The notes under the pieces: model-generated | What the model was told of the DNA's origin: nothing | Seen by the model: the letters and a program-made list of their open reading frames with translations, nothing else | Database searches by the model: none | DNA from: a virus | Virus record (IMG/VR): IMGVR_UViG_3300035691_000007 | Coordinates: 1-52,701 of that record | Strand: one strand, 5' to 3' | DNA: 52,701 bases | Program-made: the position numbers and the translations under genes | In this document: positions 45,666 to 52,546 of the stretch, piece after piece | Layout of the letters: the number at the start of each line of letters is the position of its first letter | Numbering within the stretch: the stretch's first letter is position 1

Positions 45666-46910
45666 ATGTCATGTACCAGCGTTTTTGACGCCTTCCGATA
45701 CGCGACGGAAGACCTCGACCAAGATGTTGCGCGTACCGCCTCCTACCGCTCGATCTGGCTCAACCTGATCCCGCGTGGAACCTACCCCAAGAACGTCGGC
45801 ACGAACCGTTCCGTGTTTGCCATCGGCAACGTGGAACCCACGTCCGGCACGGGCGCATGGACGCCCATCGACCTCTCCAACCAGCTTGGAGCCACGGGCG
45901 ATGCGATGGACACGCCCAATGAAATCTGCACGAACAACTGGACGGACGTGGAGTACGGCTTCAACGAGGCCACCTATGGCCCGGAAATCAGCCAGCTTCG
46001 AGGGCCGGTCATCTGCAAGAAAGACCTCCTGTTCTCGCATGACCCTGACACGTTCCTCGCCGGTTACATCGAGGAAATCGCCAAACGCGCCAAGCGCGAG
46101 TGGGAACGCAACCTTCAGTTCCATCACGTTGCCCTGTCCCGCAAGGCTTCTGCCATCGCGGATTTCGAGGGCAGCTTTCACGACCAGACGGCGCTCACCG
46201 GATTGGACTGTCCGACCGGCGAACTGACACAGGAGATGTTGGAAATCGTGGCGCAGTATCTCAACGAGGATGGTGCGACTACGCCCGATTCCAACGGTTT
46301 CATCACATGGGAGGACGCTGGCCCGATCTTCTCGCTCTACATCGGCATGAGCCAGTCTCAGCGCATCCTCCGGCAGAACGCGGAGTTGCGTCAGGATTAC
46401 CGCTGGGCAGACCCGCAGAATCTCATCGCCCGCATTGGTGCCAAGCGCGTCATCGGCAACTTCCGGCACATCATCAACCAACGTCCGCAGCGTTACACCT
46501 GTTCGGGTGGCACGTTCACCGAGGTTCAGCCCTATGTGAACGGCTCCGGCGCGACCGCCCCGACCAAGGGCACGGTTCAGGTCATCAATCCGGCGTGGCG
46601 TGCCGCTCCGTACGAGGCTGCCGACGTGCTCAGTCCGCTCCTGTTCACCAGTGAGGTTGTGCCGCCGACCAATGCAGCCGGTGGCGTCGCGTTCAACCCG
46701 ACGAATTACATGGGCGAGTGGGAATTCGTAACCGGCGCGTTCAAGTGGGATTCCGCCTGTGAAGATCCGCTGGAAGACCGTGGCCGTCACTACGCCGAGT
46801 TCATTGCGGCGGCGAAGCCCAACCTCGCGGCGCGGTTCAAGTACGGCTACAAAATCTTCTACAAGCGTTGCATCGGCAACGATGTCGAGATCACGACCTG
46901 TTCGAGCTAG
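45666..46910 (+). CDS. Major capsid protein, 414 aa
   Basis: ATG 45666 has no good SD. Parts: DAFRYATEDLDQDVARTASY, YGPEISQLRGPVICKKDLLF, GYIEEIAKRAKREWERNLQF (long spine-like helix), MLEIVAQYLNEDGATTPDSN and then FVTGAFKWDSACEDPLEDRG and RFKYGYKIFYKRCIGNDVEI. The order of N-arm, long helix, P-domain-like strands is that of HK97-fold capsids, and the gene follows the scaffold and is followed by a strong terminator, as expected for the most abundant virion protein. Call is by context plus fold pattern. Confidence 0.75.
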   Translation: MSCTSVFDAFRYATEDLDQDVARTASYRSIWLNLIPRGTYPKNVGTNRSVFAIGNVEPTSGTGAWTPIDLSNQLGATGDAMDTPNEICTNNWTDVEYGFNEATYGPEISQLRGPVICKKDLLFSHDPDTFLAGYIEEIAKRAKREWERNLQFHHVALSRKASAIADFEGSFHDQTALTGLDCPTGELTQEMLEIVAQYLNEDGATTPDSNGFITWEDAGPIFSLYIGMSQSQRILRQNAELRQDYRWADPQNLIARIGAKRVIGNFRHIINQRPQRYTCSGGTFTEVQPYVNGSGATAPTKGTVQVINPAWRAAPYEAADVLSPLLFTSEVVPPTNAAGGVAFNPTNYMGEWEFVTGAFKWDSACEDPLEDRGRHYAEFIAAAKPNLAARFKYGYKIFYKRCIGNDVEITTCSS

Positions 46911-46921
46911 TGGTTTGTTTC

Positions 46922-46954
46922 AGGGCTGGCCGCCAACCACGGTCAGCCCTTTTT
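46922..46954 (+). terminator. Strong intrinsic terminator after the capsid gene
   Basis: AGGGCTG pairs with CAGCCCT, extended by three more pairs (one G-U) to a 10-bp stem with a 9-base loop, followed directly by TTTTT. It lies 11 bases after the capsid stop. Together with the leader at 45429-45665 it makes the capsid gene a transcription unit of its own. Confidence 0.85.
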
Positions 46955-46959
46955 AAGCC

Positions 46960-47229
46960 ATGAAGAAAATTGAGTTCACGCCACCGAAGGCGTTTACCAT
47001 TCCTGAAGGCACGGATGCGGGTGACACCTTCAGCGAAATGGCGACGTTCCGTGTCAAGTCAAACGGCGACCTGTGCCTTGTGGCTATCGGCGAAGATCAG
47101 ATGCCGGGCTATGACGAGAAGCCGATGAAGCATGGTGACGGCATGAAGGAAATGACCAGCAAACGAGTTGGCCGTTACAACGCGGCCATGAATGGTGATG
47201 CTGATGCAAGTGACGTATCCAACTACTAG
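46960..47229 (+). CDS. Hypothetical protein, 89 aa
   Basis: Starts MKKIEFTPPKAFTIPEGTDA, then FSEMATFRVKSNGDLCLVAI and EKPMKHGDGMKEMTSKRVGR. Short strand-rich protein next to the capsid gene, like the small decoration or cement-type proteins found there in some phages, but no family match is known to me. Confidence 0.6.
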   Translation: MKKIEFTPPKAFTIPEGTDAGDTFSEMATFRVKSNGDLCLVAIGEDQMPGYDEKPMKHGDGMKEMTSKRVGRYNAAMNGDADASDVSNY

Positions 47230-47398
47230 AGTCGGCTGGTATGATTCGCGTTGGACCATCCGGCAGAAGTGGCTGCAACAGAAACGCTCGCCATCAGCGG
47301 CGTATGCCGGACTGACCGCCAGCAATTCCACAACTGAAGCGTCCTTCACGGATACGCGGAAGACGACGCTGGACAAAATCCTTCAAAAACTGCAATGA
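47204..47398 (+). CDS. Hypothetical protein, 64 aa
   Basis: The start is uncertain (ATG 47192, 47198 or 47204, all inside the end of the gene before); 47204 has GGTG six bases before it. Sequence: MQVTYPTTRVGWYDSRWTIR, then AYAGLTASNSTTEASFTDTR and a short helix KTTLDKILQKLQ. It overlaps the following fibre gene as ATGA. Possible virion accessory. Confidence 0.5.
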   Translation: MQVTYPTTRVGWYDSRWTIRQKWLQQKRSPSAAYAGLTASNSTTEASFTDTRKTTLDKILQKLQ

Positions 47399-48324
47399 GC
47401 GCCATTGTCACCTATCCGGTCACCGATCCGCAGGTTGCGGATACGGAATTTCTTACTGAACAGAAATTGCTTCAGGAAACAATTTCCGGTGGAGGCGGCG
47501 GTGGAGGCGGTGGTGATGTGGTTGCTTCAGGGATATTGGCAAACAATGCAATCACGCTTGGTGGTGGCGGTCACACGGTCAAGACCACAGCGACAGGCAC
47601 CGGCATTGTCACGGCCCTTGGTGTCAACATAGGCAGCGCCGGAGCACCCGTCATCAACGGCGGGGCATTGGGAACCCCATCCAGCGGCGTCGCAACCAAT
47701 CTCACTGGTACCGCTGCCGGACTCACGGCTGGCACCGTGATGACGAACGCGAACCTCACCGGCCCGGTGACGAGCGCGGGCAATGCCACGGCCATTGCGG
47801 ATGCCGCGCTCTCGATTGCGAAAACGTCTGGTTTGCAGACAGCCTTGGATGCTAAGGCGCCACTGGCTTCGCCGACGCTTACCGGCACACCTCTGGCACC
47901 GACAGCTGCTTTCACAACCAACACGACCCAGATTGCATCTACCGCCTTCGTTCAGGCTGCCTTGGCAAAACAGGCCGAGGCAATCATGGTGGCAGTTTCA
48001 GATGAAACCACCGCACTGACCACAGGCACGGCCAAGGTTACATTCAGGATGCCGTTCGCAATGACGTTGACAGCGGTTCGTTCAAACATCAACACGGTTA
48101 GTTCCTCCGGCATTGTCACCGTGGACATCAACGAGGCTGGTTCGACGATCCTTTCCACGAAACTTACGATTGACGTTGGTGAACTGACCTCCGTCACCGC
48201 CGTCGTACCGCCTGTTATTTCCGATGTGAATCTTGCGGACGACGCCGAAATGACGGTGGACATTGATGTGGCTGGAACCGGGGCCAAAGGGTTGAAAATC
48301 GCCTTGATTGGAACTCGCGCATGA
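47395..48324 (+). CDS. Tail-fibre-like virion protein, 309 aa
   Basis: A Gly run (about residues 32-41) links a short anchor to fibre repeats: GGALGTPSSGVATNLTGTAA, then ANLTGPVTSAGNATAIADAA and PLASPTLTGTPLAPTAAFTT followed by NTTQIASTAFVQAAL. The 'SPTLTGTP-x-APTA-x-x-x-TNTTQIA-T-x-FV' stretch is a standard phage tail-fibre repeat. The end is strand-rich (VTVDINEAGSTILSTKLTID). It belongs to the head arm on the plus strand, apart from the tail genes on the minus strand. Confidence 0.75.
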   Translation: MSAIVTYPVTDPQVADTEFLTEQKLLQETISGGGGGGGGGDVVASGILANNAITLGGGGHTVKTTATGTGIVTALGVNIGSAGAPVINGGALGTPSSGVATNLTGTAAGLTAGTVMTNANLTGPVTSAGNATAIADAALSIAKTSGLQTALDAKAPLASPTLTGTPLAPTAAFTTNTTQIASTAFVQAALAKQAEAIMVAVSDETTALTTGTAKVTFRMPFAMTLTAVRSNINTVSSSGIVTVDINEAGSTILSTKLTIDVGELTSVTAVVPPVISDVNLADDAEMTVDIDVAGTGAKGLKIALIGTRA

Positions 48325-48325
48325 T

Positions 48326-48994
48326 ATGGGAATGCTTGTTAATTCGTTCGTCTTTGGCGGCTCGCCCCCCGCCGCGCCAGCCGCGCCGACCAACGCCCGC
48401 CCACAGTCATGGATGGGCAATAACAGCGTCCTGTTCGATACTCCGGCGCTGCCAGCCGGAACCACGGATACCGATTTTACGCTTCAATTTCGGGAAGATT
48501 CCGGTTCTTGGAATGACGTGCCATCAATCCCGCCTTCTACCAGTGATAATAACACTGGGGAGGTTGCTCCGCCTCCGTTTGGCCCTCTGGCGGATGATCT
48601 TGTTACGATGTCACAAACCCCATCTTTGCTTGAGCTTCGCCTGAAAGGTTGCAGCAACGCATTCGGAACCGGGCCGGTGAGTCCGTCTGTGTTCTGTCTT
48701 CTTCCGCCAGCCGCGCCATTCAACATCAATAACCATTTGCTTGCTCAGACGGTGGATTTTGACACTCCGGCGATGGCGTCTGGGGCGATTGATGTACAAT
48801 TTGAATTGTTCTACAATGCTGACGGAGCCGGTTGGACGGACAGCGGACTACAATACAATCCTTCCTCCGCCACGCAAAACTTCGACTACAGCGGACTTGG
48901 TGTAACACTCAGTCTATCTCTCCGTTTCGCCCCGGTGACAAATGGATTTGTTAATAGCCCTGACGGTTGGGATGCCAATGTGCCGCTGATCTGA
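48326..48994 (+). CDS. Hypothetical virion protein, 222 aa
   Basis: ATG 48326 is one base after the fibre stop. Two similar halves seem to exist: GNNSVLFDTPALPAGTTDTD / FTLQFREDSGSW and LAQTVDFDTPAMASGAIDVQ / FELFYNADGAGW, each followed by Pro/Ser-rich links, i.e. a doubled beta-sandwich of about 90 residues. This would suit an exposed fibre or decoration part. No family known. Confidence 0.6.
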   Translation: MGMLVNSFVFGGSPPAAPAAPTNARPQSWMGNNSVLFDTPALPAGTTDTDFTLQFREDSGSWNDVPSIPPSTSDNNTGEVAPPPFGPLADDLVTMSQTPSLLELRLKGCSNAFGTGPVSPSVFCLLPPAAPFNINNHLLAQTVDFDTPAMASGAIDVQFELFYNADGAGWTDSGLQYNPSSATQNFDYSGLGVTLSLSLRFAPVTNGFVNSPDGWDANVPLI

Positions 48995-49536
48995 TGAAGG
49001 TGGCCATCCAACCCTCCATGCGCGCCCGTGACTGGCAGTCGATTGCCAACGGGCGCGTTGTGCTGACCGACAACAAGGGTGGCGGCTTCGGTTTCTGGTG
49101 GCCTTCATCACCTCAGGACATCAAATATCTGTTCACTCCTTGGACTAGGATGATTACGGAGAACTCACTCAAGGCTGAGTTCTCCGTCACGGCGGAAGCT
49201 GGCGTGTCCTTCATTTCGACCGACGGTGATGGGAGCGGTCACGCGCATCTTATCATCATGCGTCAAGACTGGCAGCAGGGCGGTGCAGATGACCGTTGGT
49301 GGAGCAATCCGGCCACGGTGGAACTGGCCAATGGAACCTTCACGCTTCAAGCCTCGTTGCAGGCTTCGGACTGGACGAATGTTTACGGGCAGAGCGACCC
49401 GAAACAATTTGACGTGGCCATGTCGTCACCGGCTTATGTTGGCCTGACCTTTGGTGGTGTTAGCGAGTTCGGTCATGGCGTTGGTGTGCATGGTGGAAAC
49501 GCCAAGTTCAATCTGTCCTCGTTTCAATTTGCGTGA
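48994..49536 (+). CDS. Hypothetical beta-rich protein, 180 aa
   Basis: TGATG overlap with the gene before. Trp-rich strands (GFWWPSSPQDIKYLFTPWTR, LIIMRQDWQQGGADDRWWSN) and alternating beta pattern (FTLQASLQASDWTNVYGQSD, AYVGLTFGGVSEFGHGVGVH). It looks like a jelly-roll type, possibly carbohydrate-binding domain from the aromatic content. Late structural context. Name by pattern only. Confidence 0.6.
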   Translation: MKVAIQPSMRARDWQSIANGRVVLTDNKGGGFGFWWPSSPQDIKYLFTPWTRMITENSLKAEFSVTAEAGVSFISTDGDGSGHAHLIIMRQDWQQGGADDRWWSNPATVELANGTFTLQASLQASDWTNVYGQSDPKQFDVAMSSPAYVGLTFGGVSEFGHGVGVHGGNAKFNLSSFQFA

Positions 49537-49539
49537 CGA

Positions 49540-49863
49540 ATGTGGATACTATTTGTGGCAATCCTGCTGGTTGGTGCGGCGCTCATCATCCGCTGGCTTC
49601 ACAAGCGGTTAAAGTGGGCGGAGGAAACCTGCGGCATCCTGCTCCGGCTGATTGTCGAGCAGATCGAAGTAAGTTCCGAGATAAGCGAAATCGGAAAGGG
49701 CTGTGCCAAGGACTGCGGACTGCCCCGCTGTCCCGGTGAAATCGGATTGTCAAAGCTGCGGGAAGAAGCTACAAAGCGGCTAAAAATGCTGCCGCTTCGG
49801 GTTTATGGAAGACAACAAACTGCCGACACAACTGCCGGAAATCCAGAAGGCGATAACCCGTGA
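49540..49863 (+). CDS. Membrane protein, 107 aa
   Basis: Starts MWILFVAILLVGAALIIRWL, one N-terminal span of about 18 residues followed by a basic KRLKW stop, then a helical soluble domain with GKGCAKDCGLPRCPGEIGLS (Cys-rich) and a coiled end. A single N-terminal anchor plus soluble part suits a holin-like, spanin-like or host-membrane protein. It overlaps the next small membrane gene by 59 bases. Confidence 0.6.
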   Translation: MWILFVAILLVGAALIIRWLHKRLKWAEETCGILLRLIVEQIEVSSEISEIGKGCAKDCGLPRCPGEIGLSKLREEATKRLKMLPLRVYGRQQTADTTAGNPEGDNP

Positions 49864-50065
49864 CACGCTGGTATCGGTCAGCGTGGTCGTGCTCATCGTT
49901 TCCGGTGCGCTCTGGATCAACAACGGCCTTTCAGCCATCCGCAGCGACATCAAGGCGTTGCAGGACAGGATGGTGGACAGCCTTCTGGTGAAAGACATGA
50001 AGATTTGGAGCCAGCAGTTGCAGATCGACAATCCAACCCTTAAGGTTCCCCAAGTAAAACCATGA
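49805..50065 (+). CDS. Small membrane protein, 86 aa, spanin-like candidate
   Basis: Residues about 22-41 (LVSVSVVVLIVSGALWINNG) form one membrane span preceded by an acidic/polar N-terminus, followed by a short helical periplasmic-type part (LSAIRSDIKALQDRMVDSLL). Next to a lipoprotein gene with a 4-base overlap, this is the arrangement of inner-membrane and outer-membrane spanin subunits. No sequence family was recognised, so it stays a candidate. Confidence 0.5.
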   Translation: MEDNKLPTQLPEIQKAITRDTLVSVSVVVLIVSGALWINNGLSAIRSDIKALQDRMVDSLLVKDMKIWSQQLQIDNPTLKVPQVKP

Positions 50066-50670
50066 AAACAAACTTTGCCATCCTCGTTTCGCTCCTGTTC
50101 ATCCTCGGCTGCAAAAGCGGGCCACCGACAGCCATCGAGCGCAGCTTGTTCAACGTCCAGACCAACTACACGCCAAGCATCATCCTTGTCACCAATACGG
50201 TGACCGTGACCAACGAGGCCAAGATTCCGGTTCAGGTGCCAGTCACCAATTTCGTCACCAATCTGGTCGCGCAATACATCTACACCCCGAACACCAATGC
50301 GGCCACGGTGGCGGAAACGGGCGGCGCGATTGGTTCGCTGTTTGGTGTCGGGGGCATCGCCAGCACCGCGTTGGCCGGTCTGTTCGGATTGTGGGCACAG
50401 ATGCGTTCCTCCAAAGCCAACAAGACTTCCGCTGTGCTTGCCCAGATCATCGAGACGGGAGGCGAAATCCTAAAGACCACTCCGCAGGGTGCGCAGCTTG
50501 CCGATAGGTGGAAGACATGGATGATTTCGCATCAGGCCGAACAGGGGGTCATCAGCCAAGTGACGGGTCTTGTGGCGAACGTGGTGGACAATCAGGATGC
50601 CCGCGATGTGGCTGCGAAACTGACAACCTTGATGGGGAGCGTTCAGAATCCGAAGCCTCCGACTGGATAG
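50062..50670 (+). CDS. Lipoprotein, 202 aa, outer-membrane spanin-like candidate
   Basis: Signal with lipobox MKTNFAILVSLLFILGCKSG (LGC). The first third of the mature part is Asn/Thr/Val-rich (TPSIILVTNTVTVTNEAKIP). A hydrophobic Gly/Ala stretch near residues 90-115 (IGSLFGVGGIASTALAGLFG) is typical of small phage lipoproteins of this position, and the last third is helical. It is the last gene of the late arm and its stop lies at the edge of a large inverted repeat. Confidence 0.65.
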   Translation: MKTNFAILVSLLFILGCKSGPPTAIERSLFNVQTNYTPSIILVTNTVTVTNEAKIPVQVPVTNFVTNLVAQYIYTPNTNAATVAETGGAIGSLFGVGGIASTALAGLFGLWAQMRSSKANKTSAVLAQIIETGGEILKTTPQGAQLADRWKTWMISHQAEQGVISQVTGLVANVVDNQDARDVAAKLTTLMGSVQNPKPPTG

Positions 50671-51262
50671 GAAACTCAGAACAGTGGCAGTTGAGCAGGT
50701 ACCAAGTACGGGTACAGGTACCGAAATGAAGCTATTGAGTTTGTCTTAAGGCTTTTCTCTGAGTTTCCCACGGGACATTTCCTTGCGAGAACATCACAAG
50801 TTTGAAGTAGTCTTTGAAGCCGTGCTTTTCTCTTGAGAACCCACGTCTACGTTTTTCTTGCATCGTGTAAGGCGCGTGGGAACAGATTCACGGCCCGTCT
50901 GCAAGTTCCATTCTGCTCGCTCGATGGGGGTTTCACCCATCTTCAGTGCCGACCGGAAATGTCATAAAGGATCGGCAACGTACAGCTTCAAAGAACGACT
51001 GTTTGTCCGTGGGAGAACGCAGAAAACCCACCCCAGATTGCTCCGGGGTGGGCCTACGATGCCACGCCTTGACAGGTAACTGCGCAAAGTGCGCAGAGGC
51101 TTTCGCCTTTGAACGGTGTGGAATCTAACTTTTCGATTCGGTTGTCGCTCATAAACCTGTCAAGGTTCTGATGCGCACAAACTGAACCAGATCGCGGTTC
51201 CCGTCAACCCTTTTCGTCACCCGTCTAGCCGTAAGGCTTGGCGGTCAGGCGGTGTGGGATTC
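50670..51262 (-). ncRNA. Candidate large structured RNA (non-coding region B)
   Basis: Between two converging genes lie about 590 bp with no convincing gene and three nested domains. Domain 1: an 11-bp perfect stem 50670-50680/50758-50768. Domain 2: about 9 bp, 50765-50775 with 51003-51012, closing several hairpins (GCCGA/TCGGC 50948-52/50972-76; GATGGG/CCCATC; GGAAC/GTTCC 50879-83/50905-09). Domain 3: an 11-bp perfect stem 51067-51077/51155-51165 holding CTGCGC/GCGCAG and AGGC/GCCT hairpins. A C-A mismatch (50953/50971) becomes U-G on the minus strand, and a GAAA loop appears there (51097-51108). A GUAA loop at 51227-51238 would instead suit the plus strand, so the strand is not certain. Confidence 0.55.
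51019..51052 (-). terminator. Intrinsic terminator of the minus-strand arm
   Basis: On the minus strand CCCACCCC (51052-51045) pairs with GGGGTGGG (51034-51027) around a 10-base loop and is followed at once by TTTTCT. It would end transcripts coming from the last genes of the minus arm (51263-51487 and before), leaving about 240 bases of structured 3' RNA. Confidence 0.7.
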
Positions 51263-51487
51263 TTAGACTAGCAGCAAATTGTAAAGCCACTTGCGAAGAC
51301 TGCGCTTTGGTGGCGGAGGCGGAATTGAACGCCACCCACTAAACTGTTCATCGCATTGAATGAAGTGTTGACGAACGGTTGAGCAATAAAATCCCGTCCT
51401 TGCACACTTTCCGAATTCACCACTGCCACGCTGATGCGCACAGTTGTCACAAGATTTGATCGTAGAATTCAGATATTCAACCTTCAT
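51263..51487 (-). CDS. Cysteine-rich phage protein, 74 aa
   Basis: The core is CDNCAHQRGSGEFGKCARTG, then FYCSTVRQHFIQCDEQFSGW. The spacing C-x2-C ... C ... C ... C-x-E-x-F-x-G-W is a common small phage zinc-binding type seen at the end of early operons. The C-terminal tail (PPPPPKRSLRKWLYNLLLV) has a Pro run and a short amphipathic end. Role unknown. It is the last gene before the structured RNA and terminator. Confidence 0.75.
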   Translation of the reverse strand: MKVEYLNSTIKSCDNCAHQRGSGEFGKCARTGFYCSTVRQHFIQCDEQFSGWRSIPPPPPKRSLRKWLYNLLLV

Positions 51488-51509
51488 AGAATCTCAATCA
51501 CGGTTCGTT

Positions 51510-51806
51510 CTATAGTCCAATCAGCATCGGATTGGCTCCGATCTTGGTCGCTTCCTCAACTGACCGGACAATCGCCACCGGCCCTTTCCACGTCTGGTGA
51601 AACGACTGCTGAAACGCGGTGAGCTTCTGTTGCGACGGAGCTTTGGCACCATCCTTAATCTCTACAAGGATGTTCATGCCATTTCTGGCGATGAGCAAAT
51701 CAGGGCAACCGGAGCCGACCCGCGATAGGTCGAGCACGCTCCATCCAAGCTCACGGAAGCGTTTCGCCACGGCGGAATGATTGGAGTCAACCTTACGCGC
51801 TCTCAT
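51510..51806 (-). CDS. VRR-NUC domain nuclease, 98 aa
   Basis: Sequence HSAVAKRFRELGWSVLDLSR, then GSGCPDLLIARNGMNILVEI and K at the EIK centre, followed by PSQQKLTAFQQSFHQTWKGP. This is the PD-(D/E)XK-fold VRR-NUC: 'G-x-PDL' gives the Asp, 'LVEIK' the Glu-x-Lys, and 'K-x-x-x-x-x-Q' the last helix. Stand-alone VRR-NUC proteins are Holliday-junction or flap nucleases in phage replication and packaging. Start is ATG 51806. Confidence 0.85.
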   Translation of the reverse strand: MRARKVDSNHSAVAKRFRELGWSVLDLSRVGSGCPDLLIARNGMNILVEIKDGAKAPSQQKLTAFQQSFHQTWKGPVAIVRSVEEATKIGANPMLIGL

Positions 51807-51833
51807 ATTCCCTCAGCCATTGTTCGGTGACTC

Positions 51834-52214
51834 TCATTTGCCGTAGAGTTGGCGCGCAAATTGGCAGATCGCAAGTTCGAGCGTGTCCTCAATGGAAAGG
51901 ATGCAGTTGCTCATGGTTCCGGCCTCAATTCTAAATCGTCCCTCTTTTGTTCGCTTGCGATCAATCTGGATTTCTGTTGGAAGCCTGTCGCTACTGAGGC
52001 ACGCCTTTAAGACTTCAAAGGCGGCGGATGGGTCGGTGGTGTAGCGCGGCGGAAAGCTGGCTTGGCTCAAATCATCGTTAAGACCATACGGACTGTAAAG
52101 AAATCCTCCTATCGTCCGATTGTCGGTGGCATCACATTTAACATCCGTCCGCACCCAACCAAACAAGTGCGTTGCAATCCAAGCATCCAACTCTCTCAAT
52201 TTCTCAGTGCTCAT
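51834..52214 (-). CDS. Phage ABA-sandwich domain protein, 126 aa
   Basis: Reads EKLRELDAWIATHLFGWVRT at the start, then PPRYTTDPSAAFEVLKACLS and a C-terminal LELAICQFARQLYGK. 'E-L-D-x-W-x-A-x-x-x-F-G-W' plus 'P-x-Y-s-t-D-x-x-A-A-x-x-V' is the phage ABA sandwich family, small proteins of unknown role in early blocks. Length fits. Confidence 0.8.
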   Translation of the reverse strand: MSTEKLRELDAWIATHLFGWVRTDVKCDATDNRTIGGFLYSPYGLNDDLSQASFPPRYTTDPSAAFEVLKACLSSDRLPTEIQIDRKRTKEGRFRIEAGTMSNCILSIEDTLELAICQFARQLYGK

Positions 52215-52235
52215 GTGTGCGGGGTGGTGGGTGGG

Positions 52236-52496
52236 TTAGTCTGTGTCTCGCGTGTATCGACCAGCCCATTTCATGCCGGACTCTGTGATGTTCCATTGGC
52301 TGTCGTTGGTGATTTTCCCACGGCGGGCGCGTCCGATGCAATCGACGTGTCCTCTGCGGCGCAGGTAGGACAACGCGATGGCCACTCGCCACGGCGGAGC
52401 TTCAAGTCGGTCAGCAATGTCTAGATGGGACAGCGGCGCGCCCTCAGATTTAAGAACAGCAAACACGTCAAACGTGCTGAGTATTGCGCGTTTCAT
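52236..52496 (-). CDS. Winged-helix DNA-binding protein, 86 aa
   Basis: ATG 52496 has GGAG five bases before it, one of the few clear SD sites in the genome (a GTG lies two codons earlier). Helix-turn-helix: AILSTFDVFAVLKSEGAPLS, then HLDIADRLEAPPWRVAIALS and YLRRRGHVDCIGRARRG as recognition helix and wing. The end is TESGMKWAGRYTRDTD. It is the only clear regulator-type protein, lying at the head of the last minus-strand genes, beside the CGACCN array. Confidence 0.75.
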   Translation of the reverse strand: MKRAILSTFDVFAVLKSEGAPLSHLDIADRLEAPPWRVAIALSYLRRRGHVDCIGRARRGKITNDSQWNITESGMKWAGRYTRDTD

Positions 52497-52546
52497 AAGC
52501 ACTCCGATTGTTTTTGTAGATTAGGCACAATGCTAGTTGTATTCGT

